From: Amyelois transitella
Lineage: Eukaryota > Arthropoda > Insecta > Lepidoptera > Pyralidae
NCBI RefSeq assembly: GCF_032362555.1
Contig: NC_083517.1
Location: 7,894,001-7,958,000 of the forward strand
Reading direction: 5' to 3'
DNA length: 64,000 bases
Below the pieces are notes generated by a model, which worked only from the letters and a program-made list of their open reading frames with translations, had not been told where the DNA came from and searched no databases. Shown here one piece after another: positions 48,201 to 58,600 of this stretch (positions are counted from its first letter, which is position 1; each line of letters starts with the position of its first letter). Position numbers and translations under genes: made by a program.

Positions 48201-51200
48201 CTACAGAACTGCAAACTTTAGAATTAAAAAAATACTGCATTGATTTGCTGCTAAGAAAGTACAATATTCCACCAAAAGTTATCATGTCTTGCTTGGATGT
48301 TTATTGGAATTCAGTTTCTGAAGATTCTGATACTGAAGCGCAAGATATCAAAAACTATTTCAATAACGTTGCGTTAATAACACTTTTCTACCGACGTATA
48401 AATAATGAAGATCATGGCGATGTTCAAGAGTTTATTGATAAAATCACTGATAAACACCATGATGAACTTGCTGCTGATTTGAGCGATGAAAAAGATGAAA
48501 CCCCAGAATTTCATCTTTTGGACGATGATAATTGCGTTTTAGAGAAAATGTTAAATATGGCGCAAGAAAATTATTACAAAGAGCATCAACACGCTAAAGT
48601 TAAGTTCGCTGAACAGAATGACAGTGATTTTAAAGAACTTGTATCTTGTTTTGTTTTAGATGGTAAATCTCATTTGATCTCCTTAAAGGCTAATATTACA
48701 GATGATAAACTCAACAGTTTGGCATCAAGCATTTTCAAAAAAATATTTGCTGTGAATGATTTGAAATTGTTAACCCAATTTGTAAAAGAGAGTAACATTG
48801 ATCCGAAAGATGTCGTAAAGTTAATAATTATACATATAATGAATATGCCATTGGATCAAATACAAATGGAAATGATCGAGAAACTAATTGCAGTTATTTA
48901 TTATCTTTGTCGAGTATCAGAAGATGCTGTAAATGTGTCATATAATGAAATTTCTCCATGGTGGGATGAAATTCGCGATATGTTGGTAGATATGCCTTGC
49001 CCTTTGAGAACTATGATCGTTGCGATGGTATGTAAAGCAGTAGACAGATTGTTTGAAATGAATTCCTCTGAAGATGAGGCTTGGGAGTCTGTCACTAAGG
49101 AAAATGCCAAATGGGGACTATTAATCGGAAAACTTGAAGATATATCAATTCTGAGTATTGTCCTAATGTATAAAGATGATTTCAAAGGCAATGCTTTACC
49201 AAAACTGACATTTGATGAATTTAATATAAATTTAAAGTTCATTTATAACAGAGGCAAAGGATCTATTACAGAATTAATAGCGAAATGGCTTTGTAGCATG
49301 GGAGTATCGCCTGAAGCGGTGATAGCTAATGAATTGATGGAACAATTCTTGGATATCGACGAGTCTACATTAGATGATTCAGACGAATACGAATATTCTT
49401 ATTTGTATTGGTTAAACAATCGAGTATATGTTGATGATAATCCGGTTATATTTAAATGGCTGTCACTACTTCGTCGGCAATTCCCGTTGAGTACTTTGGC
49501 GACTTATATAATTGCTAATATGTGTTGGGAGTATGCTAAGGCGTGGCAAAATAATATGCAGAAAACAATGGAGCTAAAGGCTATTACTTCATGTATTACT
49601 AAGATAAGAGACGTTCACATAAAGCTAGGCCTATATACAATAATATGGTCTACGTATATAAAAAACATATTCGAGGCGACTTGCAAGTTGGTGAATAAAG
49701 TAGGGAGATTGCCCAAAGATCCTCTTTGCCAACAAGATTTAGGTTTCGACAGCACCACCATGTTGAGTTTCCTCGAGTTTACAACAGATTATTTAGAGCG
49801 CTTTTTTATCCTAAGGACAGAACCTATTAACCAAGAGAAAAGTGAAATACGGTACGAAAAAATATGGCATGAAAGCATGCCATCTTTAGTGGAAGTCGCG
49901 CAAGAGACAAAACTCGTCAACGTTGACATTTTAAATTTAAACATTCAAGTATCGTGTTCTACTTACTATCATTGCCACTTCAACTTCAAATTTTCAAAGC
50001 CTCTTGACATCCTTTACGATGTAGACTACCAATACATCTTCGATGCGCTCACGGGCAACGTTGTGTTAAGAGACATAAGCCTAAAACCGTCGGATAAATT
50101 GAGGGTTCCAAGAAAGAAGTTTCTTACCAAGCTCATCCGATCAGCCATAGACACTATTACTGTGGTGGACTCAGAAGCTAGATACAAAGAATACAAAAAT
50201 AGAGAATGCATGGAGTGGGCTCAAAAGATCAATCGGTTAGCTAAATTATGGTACATCGGTACTGCATTTGTCAAACGACAAGAGGTAATACTAAAATCAT
50301 ACACAATCTGCATGCGTATCATATATTTTTTGCCTCACGTAAGGCCTGTGGACATTGTACTTACATAAATACATTACTCTTACTTAAAATATTAGTCTAA
50401 TATTTCTGTGCTCTCTGCGCTTGAATAATGCACCACCAATCCACCTACTGAATAATGCTTATTAATTAGAGATGTCTTGTCTATAAGCACACGTGTCCAC
50501 ATTTCACAAACCGCGGGAAACGAAATTAAGGGGTTTCTCGCTTTACTCTTATTAATCGTTTATTGTAATACTTTATTTACACAATAGACGAACGTATCTA
50601 GATCAAATTAAGGACGTCCTGGTAAAGGGTCAGGTCAAAAGTAACCGAAACCGCCGAGCTTGCATGAAGAGAGTTATGAATGTGGATGAAGCGAAGGAAG
50701 TATGCAGAGATCGTGGCAAGTGGAAAGAGGTAGTCTCTGCCTACTCCTCCGGGAAAGAGGCGTGATTTTATGTATGTATGTATTTACACAGTAAATAAAG
50801 TATTACAATATTATTAGTATTTTACCTTACATTCTCCACAGGTCATGCACCCAAAGGTTAACCAGAAGAGATTGCTTTCTCTCCATCTATGTCTCTTTTT
50901 GGGCTGTAATGTATGTTTGTTTGCAAACTCTTAATTGCAAAAAAAACCTAATACAATTTACTTACTGGAATTAAAAAATATGTGGAATGACGGAATTATA
51001 AATAGTTATATAATTTTTAATGGTCTCAATAAATCTTTTATGAATATCTTACAGGCCATTGGACTATATCACTTGGGCTACGACACATTAGCAGAAAAGG
51101 CCGTAATGAATGTAGCCGAGCCCGAAGAAGTACAGCCAGCTTTGCTCGCAATTTCTATACAACGCATGAAGCGCAGCCTGGAATGCGCTAGCAACCCTAG

Positions 51201-52026
51201 AGAGTGGATTGTGAACCTGACACCGAATTTGTACCGCCGCGTTAGGGACACTGTAAGTATTGTTGTTTTAAGCCAACTCTTTTATTTTTTTTAATAAAGG
51301 GGTTTCCAACGCCACCGGACTTTTAGTGGCGGGGCCGCAGTGGCTTCTCAAATCGTTTTATTAATTAAACGCCACGTATTTTTAATTAACGTATTCGTAA
51401 CTAAAGCTGAGTTGGATGATTCAGTCAGACAGAAGTTATGTTGACCCGTGAACCCGCCACAACCGGCACAATGGCAGGAGGTTAATGACAGTCCGTGAGG
51501 TCAAAACAATACAAAATAGTGTGTCGAAATACTGTCGACAGATTTTCAGTGGCAACATCTTGTCATTCAATTGTCTCCTCTTATCTTGCGTTTTCCCAGT
51601 TGCACCCACCGCCACAATGCTTCAGAGCATGGGTTCCACATTCCAACACTATACTTTCCACTTTGTCCTATTTACAGCGTTTTTAGTTTTAAAATCAATG
51701 GCACGCGCCATTTGTAGTCTGTGTCTATACTACGTAGTAATTGAATACAAAATGAAAAAAATCCACTGAGGCTATATCGACACATCATTCCTAGGTACCT
51801 TATTTTTTTTTTACTTGACAGATCATGTGATTAATAATTGTTTCAGGAACTGGATACATCGATACCTGCTCATCCGTCGCTAGAAACCACAGTTTCCGTT
51901 TTAGATAGATTGCTGTATAAAATTAGTGAGAGGCCTGAAGAATGCCAAGACATACAGAATAATAAATTAACTGAACTAATTATAGAGAACTGCGAGGTTT
52001 TATATAAAAAGAAACTTAGCATATAG
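45269..52026 (+). CDS. RAB3GAP2: Rab3 GTPase-activating protein non-catalytic subunit, 1333 aa
   Basis: Regulatory subunit of the Rab3GAP complex, which with RAB3GAP1 inactivates Rab3 and activates Rab18 in membrane traffic. Nine coding exons join in frame: 45269-45350, 45433-45644, 46036-46285, 46593-46767, 46913-47062, 47410-47662, 47783-50284, 51055-51252, 51847-52026. The N-terminal half carries the family beta-propeller-like region (CGNLLAVGYKNRLCLL; GWLGGS; AAITDNFGRIAVLDVKKG; LFKGYRDAQCGFVQ). The C-terminal half is helical and acidic, with LYHLGYDTLAEKAV near the end. Length fits the family (human about 1390). The start ATG is the first in a frame that lacks good upstream ATGs. Exon 7 is unusually long at 2.5 kb. 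Splicing exon 7 straight to exon 8 preserves family spacing. An RTE copy lies in intron 7. Confidence 0.95.
45735..45870 (-). mobile_element. Decayed SINE-like family A copy in RAB3GAP2 intron 2
   Basis: GAGTCGCCATTTACAACATC, AGATATGCAGTGGTTCTA and GGAAACTACACAG follow the 5' half of family A in reverse; the rest is barely recognisable. Confidence 0.5.
47238..47325. repeat. Short imperfect direct and inverted repeats in RAB3GAP2 intron 5
   Basis: GCGCGATAAGCTATTGCTGT and GCGCGATAAACTACCGCTGT lie 63 bp apart as direct copies. The second also pairs with AACAGCGATAGTT just upstream, around ATCGCGCGAT, to make a hairpin. The CpG-rich blocks are foreign to the AT-rich intron and might be the end of a small DNA transposon. 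Confidence 0.5.
50561..50810. repeat. 20 bp inverted repeat split by an RTE insertion
   Basis: Arms 50561-50580 and 50791-50810 are exact reverse complements. Removing the RTE copy and one target duplicate leaves the two arms separated only by ACA, so the pre-insertion site was a perfect hairpin. It lies in RAB3GAP2 intron 7. Confidence 0.9.
50584..50780 (+). mobile_element. 5'-truncated RTE-like LINE tail with target duplication
   Basis: It begins within the sequence encoding RTYLDQIKDVL and runs to GGCGTGATTTT plus ATGT repeats, very close to the 23 kb copy. TATTTACACA is repeated exactly at 50574-50583 and 50781-50790. Inside RAB3GAP2 intron 7, sense orientation. Confidence 0.9.
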
Positions 52027-52381
52027 AAAATCAATTGATTAGGAAGGGGTAAAGTATATAACAGCGTCAAAATCGTTATACAAGGCTGTATAAAAAGAAC
52101 AGACACGTTGAATGTATTTTGCCGAAAATGAACCTTGTGAACAAAACTATAAGGTGCATGTGCTGTCGGATAATTAGCGTCTTTTCGGATGAACCTTATG
52201 GTTCTCGCGATGGGTACGGCGGCGTGGTCAACTCGTCATAGAAGTGTGAATGTCTTATGGAGATGTGTATCATTGATTGCAAGAGATTACAATTAAGCTA
52301 AGCTCCCGAACATACAAGAACATCCCTTAAGCAACTTAACAAAATAAGTGATAACGCCACGTACAAACGTGGAGGAAGTGC

Positions 52382-52387
52382 AATAAA
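52382..52387 (+). terminator. Likely poly(A) signal of RAB3GAP2
   Basis: AATAAA 356 nt after the stop codon. It is a clean hexamer with no competing exact hexamer noticed between it and the stop. Confidence 0.55.
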
Positions 52388-53311
52388 TACAAAATTTTAT
52401 AAAAAGTGCAAGTGCAAGCAATGTGGTGATTGTTGTAAAGAAATGTTTTATGCAAGTTTATTACTATTCAAGACAATTTTATTATTGGCTTTGTGCATTT
52501 TATATACATGTGCCTAATATTTAAAGTGTGCATGTTACTCTAAATTTTATTATTATCGCATTAATGTACATTCTGACAATTATTAAACTGTTACGGAGAA
52601 AATTATGGTCGTTAATAATTTTATTTCCTTCCTTTCCTCCGCCCGTACCGAAAATCCCAAACAAATTATAATCCTCTTGGCATTAACTTGCGGATCGTCC
52701 TCACTTCTAGAGAGGAAACCCGAAGATCGCCTATGCCGACGAATCATCAGATAAAATAAGTTGTTGCACGAAGTAGTGATTACCCTCTTTGCTACTCCCA
52801 AACTAAAGAGTAATGGAGAATATCGGATATAAAACGCAACAAGTAGGTACCTACTTCCAACATTAGAACAATCAGTTGTACTTGACCTGGGAGAATGATA
52901 ACTTTATCTAACCCGTAATGGATAAAAGACGCGACAAAAAAAATACTTGAATATTTCTTGATTGCTGTAAAATTCTGGTTCACATACCAACCGATGAAAA
53001 TTCAAAAAAGAACATCAGCTGACACCACTAGGCATGGTCATCATACTAAGAAGAAAAATACATCACTGTCATAACAAGTTTGTGCTGTCATTGTCAATCG
53101 CATTTTCTTATCGCTCGTCTCGGACGGTGGTTAAGGTGGTTCCTTAATAAAGGACGCTAAAGAAGACGATAAATTATTGAAAGATCACTTTAATTGGGTA
53201 CCTTTTCATAGATAAAATAGTCATTGATACATAAGTCTCACGTATTTCATTGCTTTGTTTTGACAAAGCTTGAATATACAATAAAAAAAATATTACTTAT
53301 TTGATATAAAC
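52388..53311. other. Spacer with the MED8 promoter and 5' UTR
   Basis: About 0.9 kb between the RAB3GAP2 poly(A) signal and the MED8 start. No extra gene is visible. The MED8 transcription start probably lies in 53030-53290, where GC rises (CGCTCGTCTCGGACGGTGG), but no core promoter motif is convincing. Confidence 0.5.
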
Positions 53312-55408
53312 ATGATGACTATGAACATGAATATGCAACAAAGAGAGGAGAAACAACTCGAAGCGACTATCCAAGCAATTTTGACCAGGGTAAATGATTT
53401 GAAGGTTGCCATACAAGCGCTTCTAAATAAATTGGAGAATGAACATGAAACAATCAACTGGCCAACCTTCTTGGATAACTATGCCATCTTATCAGGTCAT
53501 GTAAGTATGTTTTCATTATGATTGTAATAAAGTTATAGTTTAATAAAGTACTTCATTAAAAATTTATGAAATATTTCCAGACATTCATTTGCTGCCAGAA
53601 ATAATGTTAAAACAGTTATATCTTCAAGATGTATCACATGCAGCGCAAAAGTTCATATGAACTTAAGGGATGCTTTAGGTCCTTTCTACGCCCTGGCATC
53701 ATAAAAATAGGTCTTAATAGGACATAAAAATTTGGCATAATTTTTCCAAGTCCCTATAAGCGCACACCCTTTCGTATACCCTAACCAAGATAAGTTTTGG
53801 TAATGCATTATTGTTTGTAATCGTCCTTTAACATAATGTTAAGAGTATACCAAATTTTTATCTTTTGGTGAAAAAATTGCTATCAATTATATAATTTTTT
53901 TTATCATTTTAGCTTACTGGTCTGAGCAAGATCCTGCAGGCAGAAGTGGCAGCATCACTCAGGTCTCGCATAGTGCTACCATTGCAATTGAGTTGTGAAC
54001 GTGATGAATCCCTGGTCAGGTTGACTGAGGGGAGAGTGCCTGCATGTACTCATGACCTGGTACCTGACTTGTTGCGGACTAAGCCGGAGCCTCAAGCTGA
54101 ACAGCGATTGCAACAGTTCAATCATAAAGCTAGCACTTTAAGTTATGATACTGCTCAGGTAAATTACTTATTATCCAATTGATAATGAATTATCCTTAGG
54201 TATTCATTTTTAATGGAAGATGAATGAAACACACACAATGACTAAGCAATACAAGGAAAGTTTAGATGGAAAGGTAGAAGTGGAAAGGGCTAGAAAAATG
54301 TACCTTGATGAAATTAAAAACAACCTAGCAAAAGGTCAGGTACAAAGTACTTGAAACTGTCAAGTTTACATGAATAAAGGTATAGAAGTATGCAGAGATT
54401 GTGGCAAGTGCAAAAATGTATTCTCTGCATACATTTTTGCACTTGCCAATAACCCTCCAGGAATAAGGCATGATTTTATATATGTATGTATGTTTTTCTA
54501 CATCAGAGTAATGTAACACTAAATCTATCATGTCTTTATTCCATTAAAAGCCAATTATCTCTTACAGAAACAAGTGGCACAATTTGCGAAAGTTGTAAGT
54601 CATGTGTGGGAAATTATTTCAAAAGGACGTGAGGAATGGGAAGGTGAATCAATGAGATCAGCTGGTAAATATATATTTTACTTTCTCATAACATGTTTCT
54701 TTTAGCCTTCTACCATAGATCATCGATGAGGATGATATTTCAAGTGTAAATTTGGTTACATAAGGTGCTTGGTAGTCTTATGGGAGTAGTTTACAGTGAC
54801 AGCACATATGTTGAACAAAATTCTACTTTTAAGATGCTGCTCAGAATATGGGCACTTGTAATTTTTTAACAAAATTACAAGTGCCCATCCTGGAAGTGTT
54901 AAATTCATGGGTCTACTTATTTGCCAGGTACTAATCAGACTGATAAGACAGTATCTGTATATTTTTATTGATTGCATTTAGGGCATGCAATCAATAAAAA
55001 TATGCAGATTTTCTTCTTGGGTTTAATCCTTTTTGCATCCTAACCTCTGGTGTGGAGTGCAGTTTGCGCCTTTTGACCATGATCCAGGGTTGATGCAGAT
55101 GTCATTCAAAGTGGGATGATGGCTATTTAAAAATGTGATATAATGAACATGAATTATTTTTTACAGGTATGCAACCCACACATATAATATCAGATACACA
55201 CGCTTTAGTGACAGCTGTTGGGACAGGGAAAGGCCTTCGTCCGGGAATGCCTCCGATGGGACCTGGAGGAGTCGGTCCAGGAGCCATGGGGCCCGCAAGA
55301 GGTCCGGCCCCCCAGATGGGACCCGTGCCACCAACCATGCCTAAAGCGCCTTCCGCTATTAAAACTAACATCAAGGCAGCCAATCAAATACACCCATATC
55401 AGAGATAG
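53312..55408 (+). CDS. MED8: Mediator complex subunit 8, 257 aa
   Basis: Head-module subunit of Mediator, linking transcription factors to RNA polymerase II in the nucleus. Four exons: 53312-53500, 53913-54158, 54568-54664, 55167-55408. Family features: the N-terminal helix QREEKQLEATIQAILTRVND, then LKVAIQALLNKLE and INWPTFLDNYAILSG, the middle LSKILQAEVAASLRSRIVLP, and KVVSHVWEIISKGREEWE; the tail (from about residue 200) is rich in Gly, Pro and Met. Length matches insect MED8 (about 250). Several ATGs are clustered at the start (codons 1, 2, 4, 6, 8); the first is taken, though a later one could be used, with little effect on the conserved part. Intron 2 carries a decayed RTE copy, and introns 2 and 3 together carry three perfect hairpins. 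Convergent with CCT4. Confidence 0.95.
54224..54494 (+). mobile_element. Decayed RTE-like LINE fragment with internal snap-back insertion
   Basis: It aligns to the last 270 bp of the RTE element (GACTAAGCA, GGAAAGGTAGAAGTGGAAAG, AAAGGTCAGGT, TATGCAGAGATTGTGGCAAG, GGCATGATTTTATATATG). Between the TCTCTGC block and CCCTCCAGG it has about 20 extra bases absent from all sister copies; these are the reverse complement of the segment just upstream. MED8 intron 2. Confidence 0.85.
54402..54448. repeat. Perfect hairpin, 19 bp arms, 9 nt loop, inside the RTE relic
   Basis: TGGCAAGTGCAAAAATGTA (54402-54420) is the exact reverse complement of 54430-54448. The left arm is native RTE sequence; the right arm is an insertion relative to sister copies. 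Confidence 0.93.
54848..54888. repeat. Perfect hairpin, 18 bp arms, 5 nt loop
   Basis: ATGGGCACTTGTAATTTT (54848-54865) and its exact reverse complement (54871-54888) surround TTAAC. MED8 intron 3. Confidence 0.92.
54959..55003. repeat. Perfect hairpin, 19 bp arms, 7 nt loop
   Basis: ATATTTTTATTGATTGCAT (54959-54977) and its exact reverse complement (54985-55003) surround TTAGGGC; pairing extends a few bases more with one mismatch. MED8 intron 3, about 70 bp from the previous hairpin. Confidence 0.92.
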
Positions 55409-55417
55409 ATCTAATTA

Positions 55418-55423
55418 AATAAA
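55418..55423 (+). terminator. MED8 poly(A) signal (first of two)
   Basis: AATAAA lies 9 nt after the stop; another AATAAA is at 55487-55492. Either would end MED8 before the convergent CCT4 3' end. Confidence 0.6.
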
Positions 55424-55626
55424 TATAATAATGTTCTTAATTAATTTTATTAGTTTTTTTCAGTTGCATTAAGTGACATATTATTCAATAAAGCATTGGT
55501 CAGCAATTTACAAACTATTTTGAAGTATTTAAGAAATTTTTATAATTTCTACTAAATTATACTGACCAAAAATATTAGTCTCGAAAGAAACTTAAATACA
55601 TAAAATTGTGAAACATAAATTAATAC

Positions 55627-55632
55627 TTTATT
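55627..55632 (-). terminator. CCT4 poly(A) signal
   Basis: AATAAA on the minus strand, 22 nt after the CCT4 stop. It leaves only about 130-200 bp between the MED8 and CCT4 signals, so the two 3' UTRs are very short and nearly touch. Confidence 0.65.
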
Positions 55633-55654
55633 GTAGTACAATTCAGCATCCTCA

Positions 55655-58600
55655 TCAGTTTACTGTGTTTACCTGCAAAAAAAAATAAGAAGTTACTACA
55701 TGATAGAAAAACAGGCAGTTTGGCAAAGAAATCAATCATTCATAGTCAATACTAATTATAGATAAGTTTTTTTTTATGAAAGGATGCCTTCCTAATACTC
55801 TAAACTAAACCAACGAGCTTGTATGAAGAGATTTGTGAATGTGGTTAAAGTGTAAGAATTTTGTGTAAGGGATTTTAGTAACTAGCAAGAATGTTGATGG
55901 TAGTCTCTGCCTAACACTCCAGGAAGGAGGCGTGATTTTGATTATGCTTTCCTTTCTTGGGAAGTAGTTTTCAATAACAGAATGGCTAAATAAGATATGT
56001 ACAATGGGTCTAGAATTTTGAAATCGGGAACGGTAACGGTAATAAATTTCGTATTACGCGCGCGGTACTGCCGGAGTTTATATAGATTTCCAGTTCTGCT
56101 CACACGGAGCTCTGTCACTATATACCACACTCACAATGTCATCGATCTTGAGTATGGCCCGCACGGTCTCTGTGGCGAGCGCGAGCGCCGAGGCGGTCAC
56201 GTGTAGCGGCTGCAGCACGTGCTCCTGCCGCATGTCGGTGACACGCCCGCGCCGCACGTTCACACCGGCGCCGCTGGCACCGGCGGCGTGCGCAGCGCGG
56301 AGCTCTGTCACAGTCTCGATCGGGTTCAAGCCTGAAAACATTGATAAAAATATTATGAGCAAAATTCACACACATTGACCTAGCCCCATCCAAAGTAAGT
56401 TAGAGACTTGTGACATGAAATACTAACTCAACAATACAGTCTTCATTCTCCTGCCGCCAGTCCTGATGCCTCCTCACCTTCACCTCTCTGAAGAGTAGCT
56501 TGGCATACACCTACGACTATGAAAGATTAGGTAACTCAACTCATCATTTCTGCTTTGTGCGCGTCTTGACTAATGTCCTGGTTTGGATATAAGGTTTACA
56601 CAAGTCACTAGCCTAACCCTAAGCACTCATAATTTATAAAATGTCATGAAACTCACCGGCATTCTCGGCTAGTGTGGACGGCACGACCTCTAACGCGTCG
56701 GCGTAGGCTCTCAGGCAGTAATGATCAGCGCCGGGCGCGGCGATAGACGCTCGTGCTAACGCCGAGGCGGCGGCGGCCTCGGGCGCTCCGCCCCCGGGCA
56801 GCAGCGCCGGCCTGCGCGCCACACAGCGCACCGCGCACAGCGCGTCGTGGAGCGAACGCCCCGCCTCGGCGACCACAGCCCCGCTGGAACCTCGCACGAC
56901 CACGGAGACGGTGCGACCGCCTTGGTTGCAGCCTGTCATCTGTATACACAAATACATGTCACAGTCTTTATGTCAGGTATGTAAGTAAGGGGGTAGACAA
57001 ATGACTTTTTGTAAGCTGACAGAATTTGTAAATTTTTCCTTTATATGTTCCAGAGTACAGACTCAATTAGTACATATGTAATTGTGACGGTATTTGGCGT
57101 GCTAACAAATTGGCGGTGTAAGAACATTCTGCCGCACGAGCAGTAGCCCGCTGGTTTTAAGGCGCCACTGAGCGCCTGACAACAGATCATTGTAACATGA
57201 TTTGAAGCGTCCGAGATAAAATACAGGTACATTATGTGCAATTTTTAATATGTGTATTATTTATTATATATATATATTTATTATATATTAATAGTATAGT
57301 GTGACACGAACATTTAAAATCAGTTTAACTGACTTAATTGAGTTACAATTCGACAAACAAGTATTCGAAATTTATAATCCTATACAACTAAAATAAGTCT
57401 TCAGAACCATTAAGAAGATTTAGCTAAAGCCTTGAAAATTTAAGCTCCATTAAAAACAATGTATAACACCAAAGATGTTATTTAGTCAGTCGCCTAACTA
57501 CAAACCTTTATTTATTTCATGAAAATCACAAGTAAACTTACCTTAACATATTTGCCTCCAGATTCACTGACTTCTTCCACTAAATCAACATTAACCAAGT
57601 TTTCAGCAGTGAAGTGATCAAGAGAAGCAATGGGTCTGCAACCAAGTGTTTTGCAAACAAACTCAATATCTTCACGCTCAATGTCCTTAATGACCATGGT
57701 CTTAATTTTGTCCAAGAAGTGTACAGCCAAGTCACTGAGTGCATCTCTGTAAAAAAAAGAATAAACTTATTTTTTAATCTATCAAAATCAGCATATCACC
57801 AACATGTTTTCAGTTTTAGTCCTAACTATTCATTTACCCTACTTTAATATATGTACATACATACATACATAAAATCACGCCTCTTTCCCGGAGGGGTAGG
57901 CAGAGACTACCTCTTTCCACTTGCCACGATCTCTGCATATTTCCTTCGCTTCATCCACATTCATAACTCTCTTGATGCAAGCTCGGCGGTTTCGGCACTA
58001 CTTTAATATTAAATATATACAGGACAAATAAAATAAATACATATGTGTAATACGTATTGAGTTAGCCTTGAAGTAAGTTCGAGACTTGTGTTGTATTAAT
58101 TATACAAAGAGTGATAAAATTGGTTACAATAAAAAATTTAATCTTTGTATGTTGTTAATGGTACCATATCGAACTATAAAGAATGATATGGTCTGGTTCA
58201 ATATTCTTAATTAGCTTTAATTAATTACATTACCTATTGGAACTAGAGGTCACTGGCGACAAGACAAGCTGGACCATAGAGTGGAGGCATTTCAATAAGA
58301 CTTCTGTTTGCTTACCTCAATATAGACTTCTGTACTAAAAGCACATTACAGCCAGCCTTCTTGATTTGTTTCACAATATTCAAGATGTATTGGCGTTCCT
58401 CTTTCAAAACGCGGTCCATAGCAGCATAGTCTGAGACAATCACGTTGTGATCCATCTGCAAAAAAATATTTCTTTTTATACCCCCATAACATAATGTCAG
58501 TCATATACAAGGAACTAAATTTTTTTTATTTGTTGTCTATTTTTTGCAATTACACATTATTTGCTAAATAGCCCAAACTCCGAATATTATTGAAAATATG

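Noticed and set aside
47825-50368. 847-codon open frame as a separate intronless gene
   Set aside because: It is the long exon 7 of RAB3GAP2: an acceptor precedes it at 47783 in frame, and a donor at 50285 ends it; the remaining 28 codons are intron.
50842-50910. Possible extra RAB3GAP2 exon with a good acceptor (CCACAG) and frame VMHPKVNQKRLL
   Set aside because: Joining exon 7 (ending KRQE) straight to 51055 gives the spacing expected between the LW and LYxxGxD blocks of the family; the extra segment would break it. It could at most be a rare alternative exon.
55123-55418. Proline/arginine-rich open frames opposite or overlapping MED8 exon 4
   Set aside because: They are shadow frames of the Gly/Pro-rich MED8 tail.
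56139-57004. Several overlapping open frames on both strands near 56.1-57.0 kb
   Set aside because: They are shadows of the GC-rich CCT4 exons 9 and 10, where stop codons are rare in all frames.
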